The notes under the pieces are model-generated. The model was given only the letters and a program-made list of their open reading frames with translations. It ran no database searches and was not told where the DNA came from. DNA of 64,000 nucleotides from Staphylotrichum longicolle. Taxonomy: Eukaryota > Ascomycota > Sordariomycetes > Sordariales > Chaetomiaceae. The position numbers were made by a program, and so were the translations under genes. Shown piece after piece: positions 1 to 9,127 of the stretch (position 1 is the stretch's first letter; each line of letters starts with the position of its first letter). The stretch spans positions 3,906,001 to 3,970,000 of the forward strand of contig JAHCVI010000004.1 in the NCBI GenBank assembly GCA_019096155.1. The letters run 5' to 3'.

Positions 1-1729
1 CGCCGCTTGTTCTCGCGAATCAGGTAAAAGCGTTGTGCAAGAATCACAACAAAGCCAAAGGAAAAGCAAATGATGATGGCCAGGAACCCCGAGGGATAGC
101 CTGGCGCCTCCCTGGCAAAGAAGAGCTGCGGGCCAATGATGTTTCCAGCGCAGTAAGCGATGAAGGTCTGCCGTTCGTTCAAAGTCAGTGCTATTTCAAA
201 AGCAGACAAGGTCAGGGGGCCAGGGCAACTCTGGAAGCTGCTTACCAGTGCGCTGACAGTCGTCTTCTTCGTGAAGCCACCAAAGTTGCTGGATGTCATG
301 GCCATCACCATGGGGAAGTTGGCCGGATAGGAAATGGCCAGCGCTTGCCCAAAGAGGCGAGCCCATTTATTGGACGCGTCGATCTGGCGCACCATGACGG
401 CTCCAGCAATGCTCACCGCCATGTTAAACATCATGAAGTAGGTGCGCGAGCGCTTGATATAGGTGGTGCCGACGGCTGACACGAGCAAGAAGAACAGCTG
501 AAACACGGAGCCGATCATGTTGAGGAGGAGAGTGTTGAGGATCGAGAACCCGAAGCCGAAGATGATAAGATTCGCAAACTGTCCGTCATGACGGTCCCGT
601 CAGCATCTCGCGCCGAGCTCAGGGGTTGAAGTCGATGCTTACCGTGATGATCCCATTGTTAGGAATGTTGCTGGCCAGCTGGTAGAGAACCAGGAACCAA
701 GTGTTGGGATCACAAAGAGCTTCGATGGCCTGTTCCCGTTTCCACTCGTCGTTCTTGATCCCGGTCATGTTGTCTTCGACGCGAATGATCGCCTTGGCAC
801 GTTCCTCGGCGGTGAGGAACCGCGCATTCAGGGGGCTGTCGGGCAGATAGTAAAAGCAGACGAATGAAAATGCCACCGTGAAAGCGCCAAAGACGAGGAA
901 GACCGCCTGATCGTCTTGTTAGTCCTGAAAGCTGCAGGGCAAATGTGTAGTCACCGATGCACACACCTTCCAAGGGGCAATGCTCTGAATGTGGCCCAGT
1001 CCGTAGCCGATCAGGGCGCCAAACAACCCGGCGATCGTGTTTCCTGCAAACCAAGCGCACTGGCGGAGGGGCTGTTCGTCCCTCCGATACCACATCGAGA
1101 TGATCATTGTCATGGCTGGGGCAATGCCGGCCTCGGCGACGCCGAGAAAGAAGCGAGTCGCAAGCAAACCAGCGGAGTTGAAGCACACCGCAGTCAACAT
1201 CAAGATAGAACCCCAGATAAGTCTATACAAAACTGTTAATGGGACAGCTCATTCTCTCAGCAGCATTGCGCGATCTCTACTCACAGGGAGGCGGAGATGA
1301 GTTTCCCCATGGGATACCGCACCAAAAGAAAGCCGACGATTGGATACGTCGCAACCATGTATCCAAAGTAGTAGATGGAGCTGGACCAGGAGTATTCGCT
1401 ACCCGTAAGGTGGAGGTCTTCGCGGAGCCCCAAGATGGCCGTGTACGACAGCGCTGTCTTGTCGAGGAACTGAAAGAAGTACGCCGTCGCCATGACAGGT
1501 AGCAAGCTTTGAAAGAATCTCGTCAGCTTGGCCCATTGCGGCTTCGACGGGAGAAAACCTCATCATACCACATATCGAGCTTGCGCAAAAGGCGCTTGTC
1601 CTCCTCAGGAGTGAGACTGTGGTCGGCGATGTTTCCATCAACCAGCGACTCAAACTTGCTCGCCATGAGGTCGCCCTCGATGCCCGAAGCCTTGCCGAAC
1701 TCGGCGTCATGGTGTTTTTCGTCGGCCAT
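1..1729 (-). CDS. Dal5-like MFS permease (3' end outside window)
   Basis: Major facilitator of the allantoate/anion:cation symporter family (Dal5 type), a plasma-membrane importer of small organic anions or amides. Exons read 1569-1729, 1285-1506, 967-1222, 643-906, 246-578 and 1-167 on the minus strand; introns are 62, 62, 60, 64 and 78 nt and all phases agree. About 467 residues are visible. Family hallmarks are FQFLDKTALSY in TM1, LATRFFLGVAEAGIAPA in TM4 and AYCAGNIIGPQLFF near TM11. The ATG at 1729 opens a hydrophilic N-terminus ending in RRLLRKLDMC before TM1. The gene runs off the left edge, so the C-terminus is unseen. It lies downstream of and on the same strand as the M20 amidohydrolase, and its promoter carries GATA sites and two TAGCCGACGAGA elements. 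Family is certain; substrate is not. Confidence 0.9.
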
Positions 1730-2068
1730 GGCTCACAAGGCGAGGGTGACGGACGGCAATGCAAAAGTCTCCTGTGCTGCGAGTTGAGTTGAGGACGAGA
1801 GAGAGGTTGAAGAGACCCGGTGCAGCAGGTGCTGTATCACAACCACCTTATCTGTGCAGGGCATTTTAAACATCTTGGGAGTCTCGCCGGCGGTCGCGCG
1901 CCGAACAGACCCATGGCGTCTACCCCAGATTGTCCCCCAGAAGCTCCAGCCAGGATCCATGTGTGCCATGAGGCTGTTCCAGAAATGGCTAGGTGTGTGA
2001 ACCCACAGGCGACAGAATGCCGGATCCCTCCCATATCGACTCCTGAGCCGGCGGCCGGCCCCACATGT

Positions 2069-2142
2069 TAGCCGACGAGACTCGAAGAGACGAGCATTGT
2101 GGCGACAAGAGTCTGGTCTAAGTGGGGCGATAGCCGACGAGA
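2069..2142. promoter_or_regulatory. Two direct copies of TAGCCGACGAGA
   Basis: Identical 12-mers sit at 2069-2080 and 2131-2142, 340-410 bp upstream of the permease ATG. The core TAGCCGA recurs four times in the promoter shared by the neighbouring amidohydrolase and Zn2Cys6 regulator. The CGG triplet on the opposite strand (TCGGCTA) is what zinc-cluster monomers typically contact. Binding by the neighbouring regulator is inference. Confidence 0.5.
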
Positions 2143-2315
2143 GACTGCCTCCATGCACAAACGTGTGCCCCTCTCCCCAGGACACCACTTGTTTGTGGGC
2201 GGGTGACAAGGGCCTACCTGGCTGCAAACACTTCCGGGATATGAAGCCGAATGCGGCCTGTGACACTGACGGAGACTGCCGATGCGGGGGGTATGGGGAA
2301 GTGAGACAATCATGT

Positions 2316-2604
2316 CTATCGATGGAACTGATAGAATCCAGAACTGCACCAGCGGCAGATAGTAGATACAGATCGATTGTTAAAGCCGACGCGGATGTAG
2401 ATAACCGCCAAGGAATGGGATAATCTGGCAGCTTGGAGATAGGAGCAGATACCTGGGGGGTAATTTGCTCCGTCTGGGACGCTACCGCCACCGTCTCGCT
2501 CTCGCCGAACACGTTCATGCTCTTAGCTGGGAGCTTGACCAGGATGTACTGGATTCGGCCTCGGGTCACGCCACAGCGCGCAGGAACAGAGGTTTTGGTG
2601 ATAG
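2316..2604. promoter_or_regulatory. Cluster of GATA (HGATAR) sites
   Basis: Sites are at 2316-2321 (minus), 2329-2334, 2357-2362, 2399-2404, 2437-2442 and 2599-2604, with one more at 1848-1853 (minus). AreA/NIT2-type GATA factors bind HGATAR to derepress use of secondary nitrogen sources. Six sites within 290 bp upstream of a Dal5-like permease suggest nitrogen catabolite control; no binding evidence exists here. Confidence 0.4.
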
Positions 2605-2818
2605 AACATGTCAGACTTGCCAAGGGGCTGATTCGCCGAATTTGTTGGCAGAATTTCATTATTGTCGCAGCGCAGTCACAGTGAGTTGAAGTTGAAGACG
2701 GGAAATGCGCAAATTTGGTAGAGACATAACATGGACTGGACGCGGCGCTCTCCAGATTCATCGTAAGGACTATGTTGATTACATGAAGTTACACGCTCAA
2801 AATGTACCACTGCTTGCT

Positions 2819-4167
2819 CTAGTTCTTCTTCTCAAAATCCCTCCGAGCGCCCTCAGCGATGCTGTCGTCCGTGAGCACCCGGATCGCCATCATGGCCATG
2901 CCCTTGGCGCAGTTGAGAGCCGACTTGTGAGCCTCTGGGGTTCCGGCGCACGCGGCAAACTTGGGGTTGTGGGCCGCCACGTCTGGCGTCGTCGGGACCG
3001 GGAACGCCCCGTGGAAGCTCGGGACCACATAGGACACGTTGCCCATGTCTGTCGAGGCCTCGAAAGGAGTATGCTCCTCTTGCTTGATCTTCAGTCCAAG
3101 ATGTGCCATGTCCTCGACGTACGTCTTGCACAAGGTCGAGTTGATTCGTAGATCCGAGTATGTCGGGTCCCTGTGCGCCAGTCAGCAAATGTTCACACAA
3201 GCAGACTCGTGAAAGGGAACAGAGTAGCCGTGGGCCGAACTTACGGGGTATAGCTGATCTCGCAGCCCGCAGCGGCGGCACCAGCCTCAAAGCAGGCCTT
3301 TGCACGCTTGACCAGCTCGTCCAGCCTCGGCAACGTCGGACTGCGGATGAACCAGTTCATCCTGGTGTAGCCGGGAATGACGTTGGGGACTGTGCCGCCA
3401 ACCTCAAAGACACCGTGGATGCGCTCGTCACCGCGCATCTGCTGTCGCATCATGGAAATGTTGTTGTACGCAGACACAGCGGCGTCCAAGGCGTTGATGC
3501 CCGACCAGGGCTCGGCACCGGCGTGTGCTGTGCGACCCTTGAACTCGACGCGCATCTTGGCGCTCGCGATCAACTTCATCCCAGCGAGCCCGTCGAAGGG
3601 CACCTCGCCGGGGTAGCGCGCATGCTGGGAGCCGGTTGGGTGAGCCATGATCGCGGCCGCAATGTCCTCTGGCGGATCAAAGGCACCGGCCTCGATCAGT
3701 TGGCACTTGCCGCCGCCGCCTTCTTCAGCCGGCGTCCCGAGGAGACGGAGGCGGCCGGGGATCTTCATGTCCGACAGCGCCTGAGCGGCAGCAAGAAAAG
3801 CAGCCAAGGACGAGGTTGCAATCAGATTGTGACCGCACGCGTGCCCAATCCCCGGAAGCGCATCGTATTCGGCGCAGAAGACGACTTGACGCCCTCCGCT
3901 GCCGATGGTGGCTTCGAAGGAGGTGTCGAGGCCGTAGGTATGGCGTTTTACGTCGAAGCCGCGGCTCTCGAGGAAGTCGGTCAATGTCTTGTGCGCAAAC
4001 ACCTCCTTGTAGGCCGTCTCTGGATTGGAGTGGAGGCTCTGGTTGATCTTGTGCAACTCGTCGTGAAGTGTGTCAATGGTTGTGTTGATGATGCCACGGG
4101 CTTGTCCGTTGAGAGCGTCTGCCGCGCCATCCGTAGATGGCGTCTCAAAAACCGGAATGACGGTCAT
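2819..4167 (-). CDS. M20-family amidohydrolase (PM20D2/AbgB-like)
   Basis: Zinc-dependent amidohydrolase of the peptidase M20 group, which hydrolyses amide bonds of N-acyl amino acids or small dipeptides. Two exons, 3245-4167 and 2819-3170, with a 74-nt intron (donor GTAAGT, acceptor CACAG), give 424 residues, normal for the family. Metal-site motifs are visible: YDALPGIGHACGHN (about residues 101-114), GTPAEEGGGG with the catalytic Glu pair near 148, and RTAHAGAEPWSGINALDA in the dimerisation domain. The ATG at 4167 (context GCACCATGAC) is preferred; the frame stays open further upstream but has no other ATG. No signal peptide is seen, so it is probably cytosolic. It is divergent from the Zn2Cys6 regulator (519 bp between start codons) and followed on the same strand by the permease, suggesting uptake and hydrolysis of one class of amide. 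Confidence 0.9.
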
Positions 4168-4686
4168 GGTGCAGAATGCTTCAGGTGGAAGGGGTGCAGA
4201 TGCAGAAGGGACTTGGGGTCGAAGACTCGAGATTGCCTGGCCGCATCGTGACAATCGGGGGCCAAGGCTCGGCCCTTAAAGCAAAGCCTTGACATGGAGT
4301 CGGGATCCGGGATCCCCGCACAGATGGGCACATGGGGAAAAGCATTGTTGTCTACCCCATCTCATCACCCGAACTCAGCAAGTCCGAGGCGGCGGAGCAG
4401 CGGCGCTGTGAAGGGAATGAGACGGAGGAACAAGTCTAGCCCCTGAGGTTGCGAGATGGGACGCTTCAGCAGGCCCACTAGGCCAGGGGCTGCTCGCCAA
4501 ACTCCGCACGTATTTTAGCGTAGCCGGCAGCCGACCGTGGGTCCACGATAGCCGACCTCACTGTAATCGCCACTGGCCGTGTTCCCAGGAGCTCCGCATT
4601 TCTCATCGGCTACTCCCCCCCAAACAACCACTACAATCTCGCCTGGCTGGGGGTAGCCGACCCGCCCAGTTTCGTCGGCTAACGAG
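4168..4686. promoter_or_regulatory. Divergent promoter with four TCGGCTA/TAGCCGA elements
   Basis: The spacer between the amidohydrolase (minus) and the zinc-cluster regulator (plus) contains TAGCCGA at 4549 and 4654 and TCGGCTA at 4606 and 4675, plus related TAGCCGG/CAGCCGAC at 4521-4535. The last pair is an inverted repeat with a 14-nt spacer ending six bases before the regulator ATG. The density and the sharing with the permease promoter suggest autoregulation and control of the neighbours by the linked regulator. This is inference from motif sharing only. Confidence 0.5.
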
Positions 4687-6543
4687 ATGGACAAGAAGAG
4701 CACGAGACAACAGATCAGCCCTTCCCCGGCTCCGGGGGCGAGTCCCCAGGAAGCCCCGTCACCGGCGTCACGGTCCCGGCTGGGGCGTTCAGGGACCCGA
4801 TCGCGGAATGGCTGCTGGACATGCCGAGCAAAGAAAGTCAAGTGCGATGAAACCCGGCCAATATGCCGGCGCTGCATACGCTTGGACCTTTCTTGCGACT
4901 ATGAGCCGCGGGCTAGAGTCATCAGACGACCCTTTTGGCAAGCAGCTACCAGTCCGCCCTGTGGCAGCCCGACTTCAGTTTCCGCAGTGACGGAAGAAGA
5001 AGCCAAAGATGTTGCGACGGAACGACGGCCATGTTGGATGGAGCAACACGGCGTTCTCCAGCCATACCACGAAACGGCGGGATACACAAGCCTGCTCCTC
5101 TTTCAACTGTCGGCACCCAACGTGGGTGCCAATTCCTTGGAGCTCACCACCTTCGACCATGAAGTTATACGATACTACCGCACGTCTTTTTCAGAATTCT
5201 ATCATACCAAGAACCCGAGATACTCGCTCTTCTCCGTCATGCTCACAGTGGCTGAGCGCAGTCCGATTGTAATGCACCTGATCCTCGCGCTCGCCGGACG
5301 CGAGATTGACGTGAAGAGACGAGACTTGATTGAAGGGGCAAACGACGAGGAGGAACACAAAAATGCGCAGCTTATCTCCAAACCAAAATCCCGCGCGCTT
5401 CACCACTACTCGACAGCGCTGGGGCTCATGGCAGAGGTCGTGGGACACATGCGGGGGCCCGAGGCCGGCGGTGTCGATCCCGACTGCATCCTCACCGCGC
5501 TCTACCTCATGCTCATGTACGAGCGCATGTTTGGCAGCCAGCAGGGAATTGCAAACCACCTTGCAGGAGCAGCCATCATCGTACGACAGCACTGCGCGGA
5601 TCTGGCCCGGCCGCGGCTTCTGGCGCGAGAACCACAAGGGGGGACCACATCGGACCAGCAGATTGCGTTTTCACGAACAGCGCAGCCCGGCAGCGAGCCC
5701 CAAATATCGCAATACTCGGCACGGCTCTTGGTGCGCGTCGCCTTTTTGGATGCAAGGGCCACCTCCTACGGCATCGGCGGAGAGGTAATAGGGACGCTCT
5801 ACAAGGCGATGGGCAGACAGGTCGGCAGCTCGGCCGCCTTCAGCCTGCAGCACGGCTTCGAATCCCTGGAACAGTATGCCGTGACCCTCTACCGCAACGT
5901 CTGGGGCGAGTCGTATCCCCAGACCGAGCTCGCCGAGGACATTGAGAACCGCCCTGTCTTTTCGCTCCTCAGCGCATGCCTCCAGCTTCGCTACATGATC
6001 AGCCAGCTTTCCAACATGCTCGATCGCGGCGAGGACGCGAGCCAACAAATCTCCAGCGTGCATTATGCAATCCAGGCAGCGGGCGAGCACTTTGCGGACG
6101 TTTTAGCCAAGGCGGACGGGCTGTCAATTGCCACGGATGGCTCGCGCTGTTTTGTAGCTAACCTGCGGTTCATCGTGCCGTACTACCACGCCGTCATACT
6201 CGAGTTTCTGCGACTAACGGCGGCATCGCCGGGCTTGGAGCTGGACGAGAGGCAGCGGGGCGCGTTGCGGGGAATCATGAATCTCGCGGTGCAGGCGTTC
6301 CGCCACGAAGGGGACAAGGCGATGCTGCGAATTGCGCGTCCGCTGTTTATGGTGGCGCTGGAGACAGACGATGTATTGCATCGGGAGTGGGTGCTTGAGC
6401 GGTTCAAGGGACTGGCGAACTTTGGAGCGCGGTTCGAACGCGCAAGGGAGTTCTCGTTGCGAACGATTGACATGCAGCAGGCCACCGGGAGAAGAGTTGA
6501 GCTCCAAGAGCGGTTCAGAATCAGCTTGGAGGGCATAATTTGA
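4687..6543 (+). CDS. Zn2Cys6 transcription factor, pathway-specific regulator candidate
   Basis: A single exon encodes 618 residues. The zinc cluster is complete: C43, C46, C53, C60, C63 and C70 with spacing CX2CX6CX6CX2CX6C (RNGCWTCRAKKVKC, then ETRPICRRC). Downstream is the long helical middle region usual for the Fungal_trans_2 class, with many Leu-rich segments and no membrane segment. It should act in the nucleus on CGG-containing sites. The promoter carries repeated TCGGCTA elements that also occur upstream of the adjacent permease and amidohydrolase, making it the likely local regulator. The ATG at 4687 is the first in frame after the element cluster. The class is certain; the inducer is unknown. 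Confidence 0.9.
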   Translation: MDKKSTRQQISPSPAPGASPQEAPSPASRSRLGRSGTRSRNGCWTCRAKKVKCDETRPICRRCIRLDLSCDYEPRARVIRRPFWQAATSPPCGSPTSVSAVTEEEAKDVATERRPCWMEQHGVLQPYHETAGYTSLLLFQLSAPNVGANSLELTTFDHEVIRYYRTSFSEFYHTKNPRYSLFSVMLTVAERSPIVMHLILALAGREIDVKRRDLIEGANDEEEHKNAQLISKPKSRALHHYSTALGLMAEVVGHMRGPEAGGVDPDCILTALYLMLMYERMFGSQQGIANHLAGAAIIVRQHCADLARPRLLAREPQGGTTSDQQIAFSRTAQPGSEPQISQYSARLLVRVAFLDARATSYGIGGEVIGTLYKAMGRQVGSSAAFSLQHGFESLEQYAVTLYRNVWGESYPQTELAEDIENRPVFSLLSACLQLRYMISQLSNMLDRGEDASQQISSVHYAIQAAGEHFADVLAKADGLSIATDGSRCFVANLRFIVPYYHAVILEFLRLTAASPGLELDERQRGALRGIMNLAVQAFRHEGDKAMLRIARPLFMVALETDDVLHREWVLERFKGLANFGARFERAREFSLRTIDMQQATGRRVELQERFRISLEGII

Positions 6544-6752
6544 GTGCAGGCTCTGACCTGATTACTTGTACAATACGGGCACTGTGCCATACATGGCGTT
6601 GGATCTTGCTGGTGTTAGCGGACACTACACCCCGGTGGACTTTGAGCGTTCAGTGTCTTTGGGAGTCTGTACTTTGCCGTTGACATTGGAAGAAGACTTT
6701 TGCTGATGAAACCATGGCTCTCAAATGTGACATGATGTTCCAATACAGCCGA

Positions 6753-7244
6753 TCAAGCGTTGGGGCGTTGAAGATAGGTCGCGCCCTCTCCGTAGCCACG
6801 CAACTTCTCCTCCATCACCGCATCAACCGGCTCGCGCGTGAACCCAAACCGTCCCCAGAACGGTACGGTTCCGTAAACAGAAATAAGACAAGTGCTCGGA
6901 TACCGCTTCGCAACTTCCAATACCTTCTCAATCCCCTCCCTAGCGGCCCCGCGTCCGCGAAATCCAGGCAGAATGGCGAGGTCATGGAGGTAGTACTGAT
7001 CGGCGTCTGGTGGTATCTCCCCTAGGAGAGTATCCAAAGCGGGCGGCTTGCCATGGCGGACAGGGAAAGACATTATGTAGCCACCGACCTCTTCGTTGTC
7101 AACCAGGACAAAACAGCCCGCAGGGTAGAGGTTGAGGCGTTCGCGCACGACGGCTTCCGTCTCAGGGAGATCCCGGTGGATGTCGTTGGCAACACGCATG
7201 ACACCCGGAAGGTCGCTGTCGGTCATTGGGCGCCAAGTAGGCAT
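6753..7244 (-). CDS. GNAT-family N-acetyltransferase
   Basis: One exon encodes 163 residues. It matches the GNAT fold: N-terminal WRPMTDSDLPGVMRV, a central strand YYLHDLAILPGFRGRGA whose R-G-x-G-x-A loop binds the acetyl-CoA pyrophosphate, and a late YGTVPFWGRFGF motif typical of the acceptor side. The ATG at 7244 is the first and fits the family start. The acetyl acceptor cannot be told from sequence. It lies 209 bp beyond the stop of the zinc-cluster regulator in convergent orientation, so shared promoter control with that group is unlikely. No signal peptide or membrane segment is present. Confidence 0.88.
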   Translation of the reverse strand: MPTWRPMTDSDLPGVMRVANDIHRDLPETEAVVRERLNLYPAGCFVLVDNEEVGGYIMSFPVRHGKPPALDTLLGEIPPDADQYYLHDLAILPGFRGRGAAREGIEKVLEVAKRYPSTCLISVYGTVPFWGRFGFTREPVDAVMEEKLRGYGEGATYLQRPNA

Positions 7245-8251
7245 GGCTGAATTGATGGTGCGCGTGTTTGGTGTAAGATTCTGAAAACGAGATCAGCAAT
7301 GAAGGAGTGACGTGGAGGGCGTCAACTCGGGTTCTCCGGCAAGTTTGGTGTTGGTGGAACGAAGGTGTACGCAGAGACTCCACAGTGGCGGCCTGTAACC
7401 AATGAGTTTACATAAACGTTAGGGACGTTACGAGGGAAATTGTCGTCAGGCCCAGGACCGTCGGCCAACCTTAGCCTTCAGGAATCAGATGAACCTGGAG
7501 CGGCCCATGAATATCACCCCGCCAACGAGCCTATTACAGCGACCTCTTTTCCTCAGTTCCCTTCATCTCTACCTCCTGACTCCACTTCCTCCGCCCTCAC
7601 TCCGGATATCTTGATAATATCCTCACATTATATTCCCTTCTGAACGTGCCTTGAGTCATTGGCAAAACCTAGGTGCTGAGCGCAACGCCGCAACCTCAGA
7701 TCTCCAACTCATGCTGTGTCTGCCCGCGATGCAGCCAGGGCGTTCCACTCAATCTGAAGCTTCAGAGCCATGATCCATCACTAGATTGCTTCTATCAAAC
7801 TGCAACGAGTCTCCTCGGATCTTTTGATCAGACGCAGCCAATAGCATCTTCTCGCACTTGGGCTCCGATGATGAGTCTAACTGCTCTTGAGTTGTGCCAG
7901 ATACATGAGGAATATTAATGACTGAAGCTTAAAGAAATTGGCGGAATCGCGGCAAGGTTCCCGAAACCAATATCACTGCACGTACAGAAGCGGCAAGTGT
8001 ATTTGGGTTGTCCACCTTTTTTGGACTAAACATGTGTAGATTGTACTCAGGTCGTGCCACACCCTTGACATTCATGTCTGATCTGCCAGCTGAGAGAGGG
8101 AACGAGGCGAGTATTGACTAGGCTACGGGTCTCTGCTCAAGTTGCAGTGCCAACACCCGAACTTCCCCTTCTGGCGTGACTGGAGGAAAACCTCTAACGG
8201 AATCAAACCCCCAGTGGACCTCGGATCCAAACAAGGAATGCTAGATCCAGC
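7245..8251. other. Intergenic region, no gene recognised
   Basis: About 1 kb between the GNAT gene and the 3' end of the secreted Cys-rich gene. Only short frames without family resemblance occur, and I see no tRNA, repeat array or transposon ends. Confidence 0.5.
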
Positions 8252-9127
8252 TCAACACTCATCCTTAGTAACAATAGTGTTCCACCGCCGATAGTCAAAT
8301 GCTTGACCTGTAAATCCCGGTTGTTAGTTGAAACTCTGCGGTCTAAACTATTGCAGGTACAGGTAACTTACCAAGAACACGGTTCCTGCTGTCGTGACAC
8401 TGAATGTCGATGGAATCGGCGACGTCGCCGATCCACCTGCAGGGCTCCCAGTGCTCCTGAGGATTGTCATTGCAATAAAAAATAGCAGAATTCCAAGAGC
8501 AGCTGACGCGCGAGCAGGTACCCGGACCAGGTCCGAGGCGGCAATCGCCCTGGATACTTCGGAGGTATTTGATCCCGTCCCAAAGCGCGGCGCGGCCTTC
8601 CACCTGTCTCCATCCTGGGGGCCACCCGCAGTGGATGGCTTCCTGAAAAGAGTCTTAGTGGGTGAATGCGCTTGTACTGAGCATTGAACCTACCGTCTGG
8701 CGAGTTTGCAGACTGGACTCGGCAGAAGCGTTCTGTTTGGTGAAGATCGAGTAATCCGGGTTGAGAGCCTTCGCCTTTGCCTCAATCTCCTAATGAATTC
8801 AAAGAGGAATCAGTCAAAATATCTTTCCCAAAAGCTGCGAGGCAGTAAAGATGTAGAAAACGTACGTCGAACGAGTTACCGACAAGTTCAAACTCAGGCT
8901 TCCCTGCCTCCAGGACACCTTTCCAGTAGATCGGGCTCGTGGTATAACCCCGTGCCCGCAGCTCCTTCAGCAGCGTCAAGGATTTAGCGTCATCAATACG
9001 GAAGAGAGTATTCGGGTGGTGACGGTCTTACCGCGTTTGACGTGAGAAGCGGAGTGCCGGAGACGAGGATGCTCCAATAGCTGAGCATGCAGCCTACAGC
9101 TGCGAGCATCGTCGAGACCTGGACCAT
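8252..9127 (-). CDS. Secreted cysteine-rich protein, five exons (effector-like)
   Basis: Five exons (9032-9127, 8866-8964, 8694-8789, 8372-8642, 8252-8307) join in phase through introns of 67, 76, 51 and 64 nt to give 205 residues. The first exon encodes a hydrophobic signal peptide (MVQVSTMLAAVGCMLSYW...). The mature part has eight cysteines, all in the C-terminal half, in motifs PGPGTCSRVSCSWNSAIFYC and EPCRW, and ends in TKDEC. An even cysteine number, secretion and small size fit an apoplastic effector or other secreted fungal protein. The fold resembles no family I can name with certainty. Each internal exon is roughly 100 nt, so gene finders could easily miss it. No neighbour suggests a function. 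Confidence 0.78.

Larger units (their letters stand above)
1730..2818. other. Promoter region of the permease; orphan ORF
   Basis: This 1.1 kb lies upstream of the permease ATG and downstream of the amidohydrolase stop. It holds seven HGATAR-type sites (1848, 2316, 2329, 2357, 2399, 2437, 2599, both strands) and two copies of TAGCCGACGAGA (2069, 2131). A 342-codon ATG-initiated frame (2761 to 1733, minus) runs through almost all of it. Its translation is Ser/Arg/His-rich with no domain I recognise, and it ends 3 bases before the permease ATG, so I do not call it a gene. Confidence 0.5.

Noticed and set aside
3160..4251. 363-codon plus-strand open frame
   Set aside because: Antisense of the M20 amidohydrolase, whose own motifs and intron phases are clear.
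4225..4254. Start of the amidohydrolase upstream of 4167
   Set aside because: The frame is open there but contains no ATG; ATG at 4167 has a good context and fits the family N-terminus.
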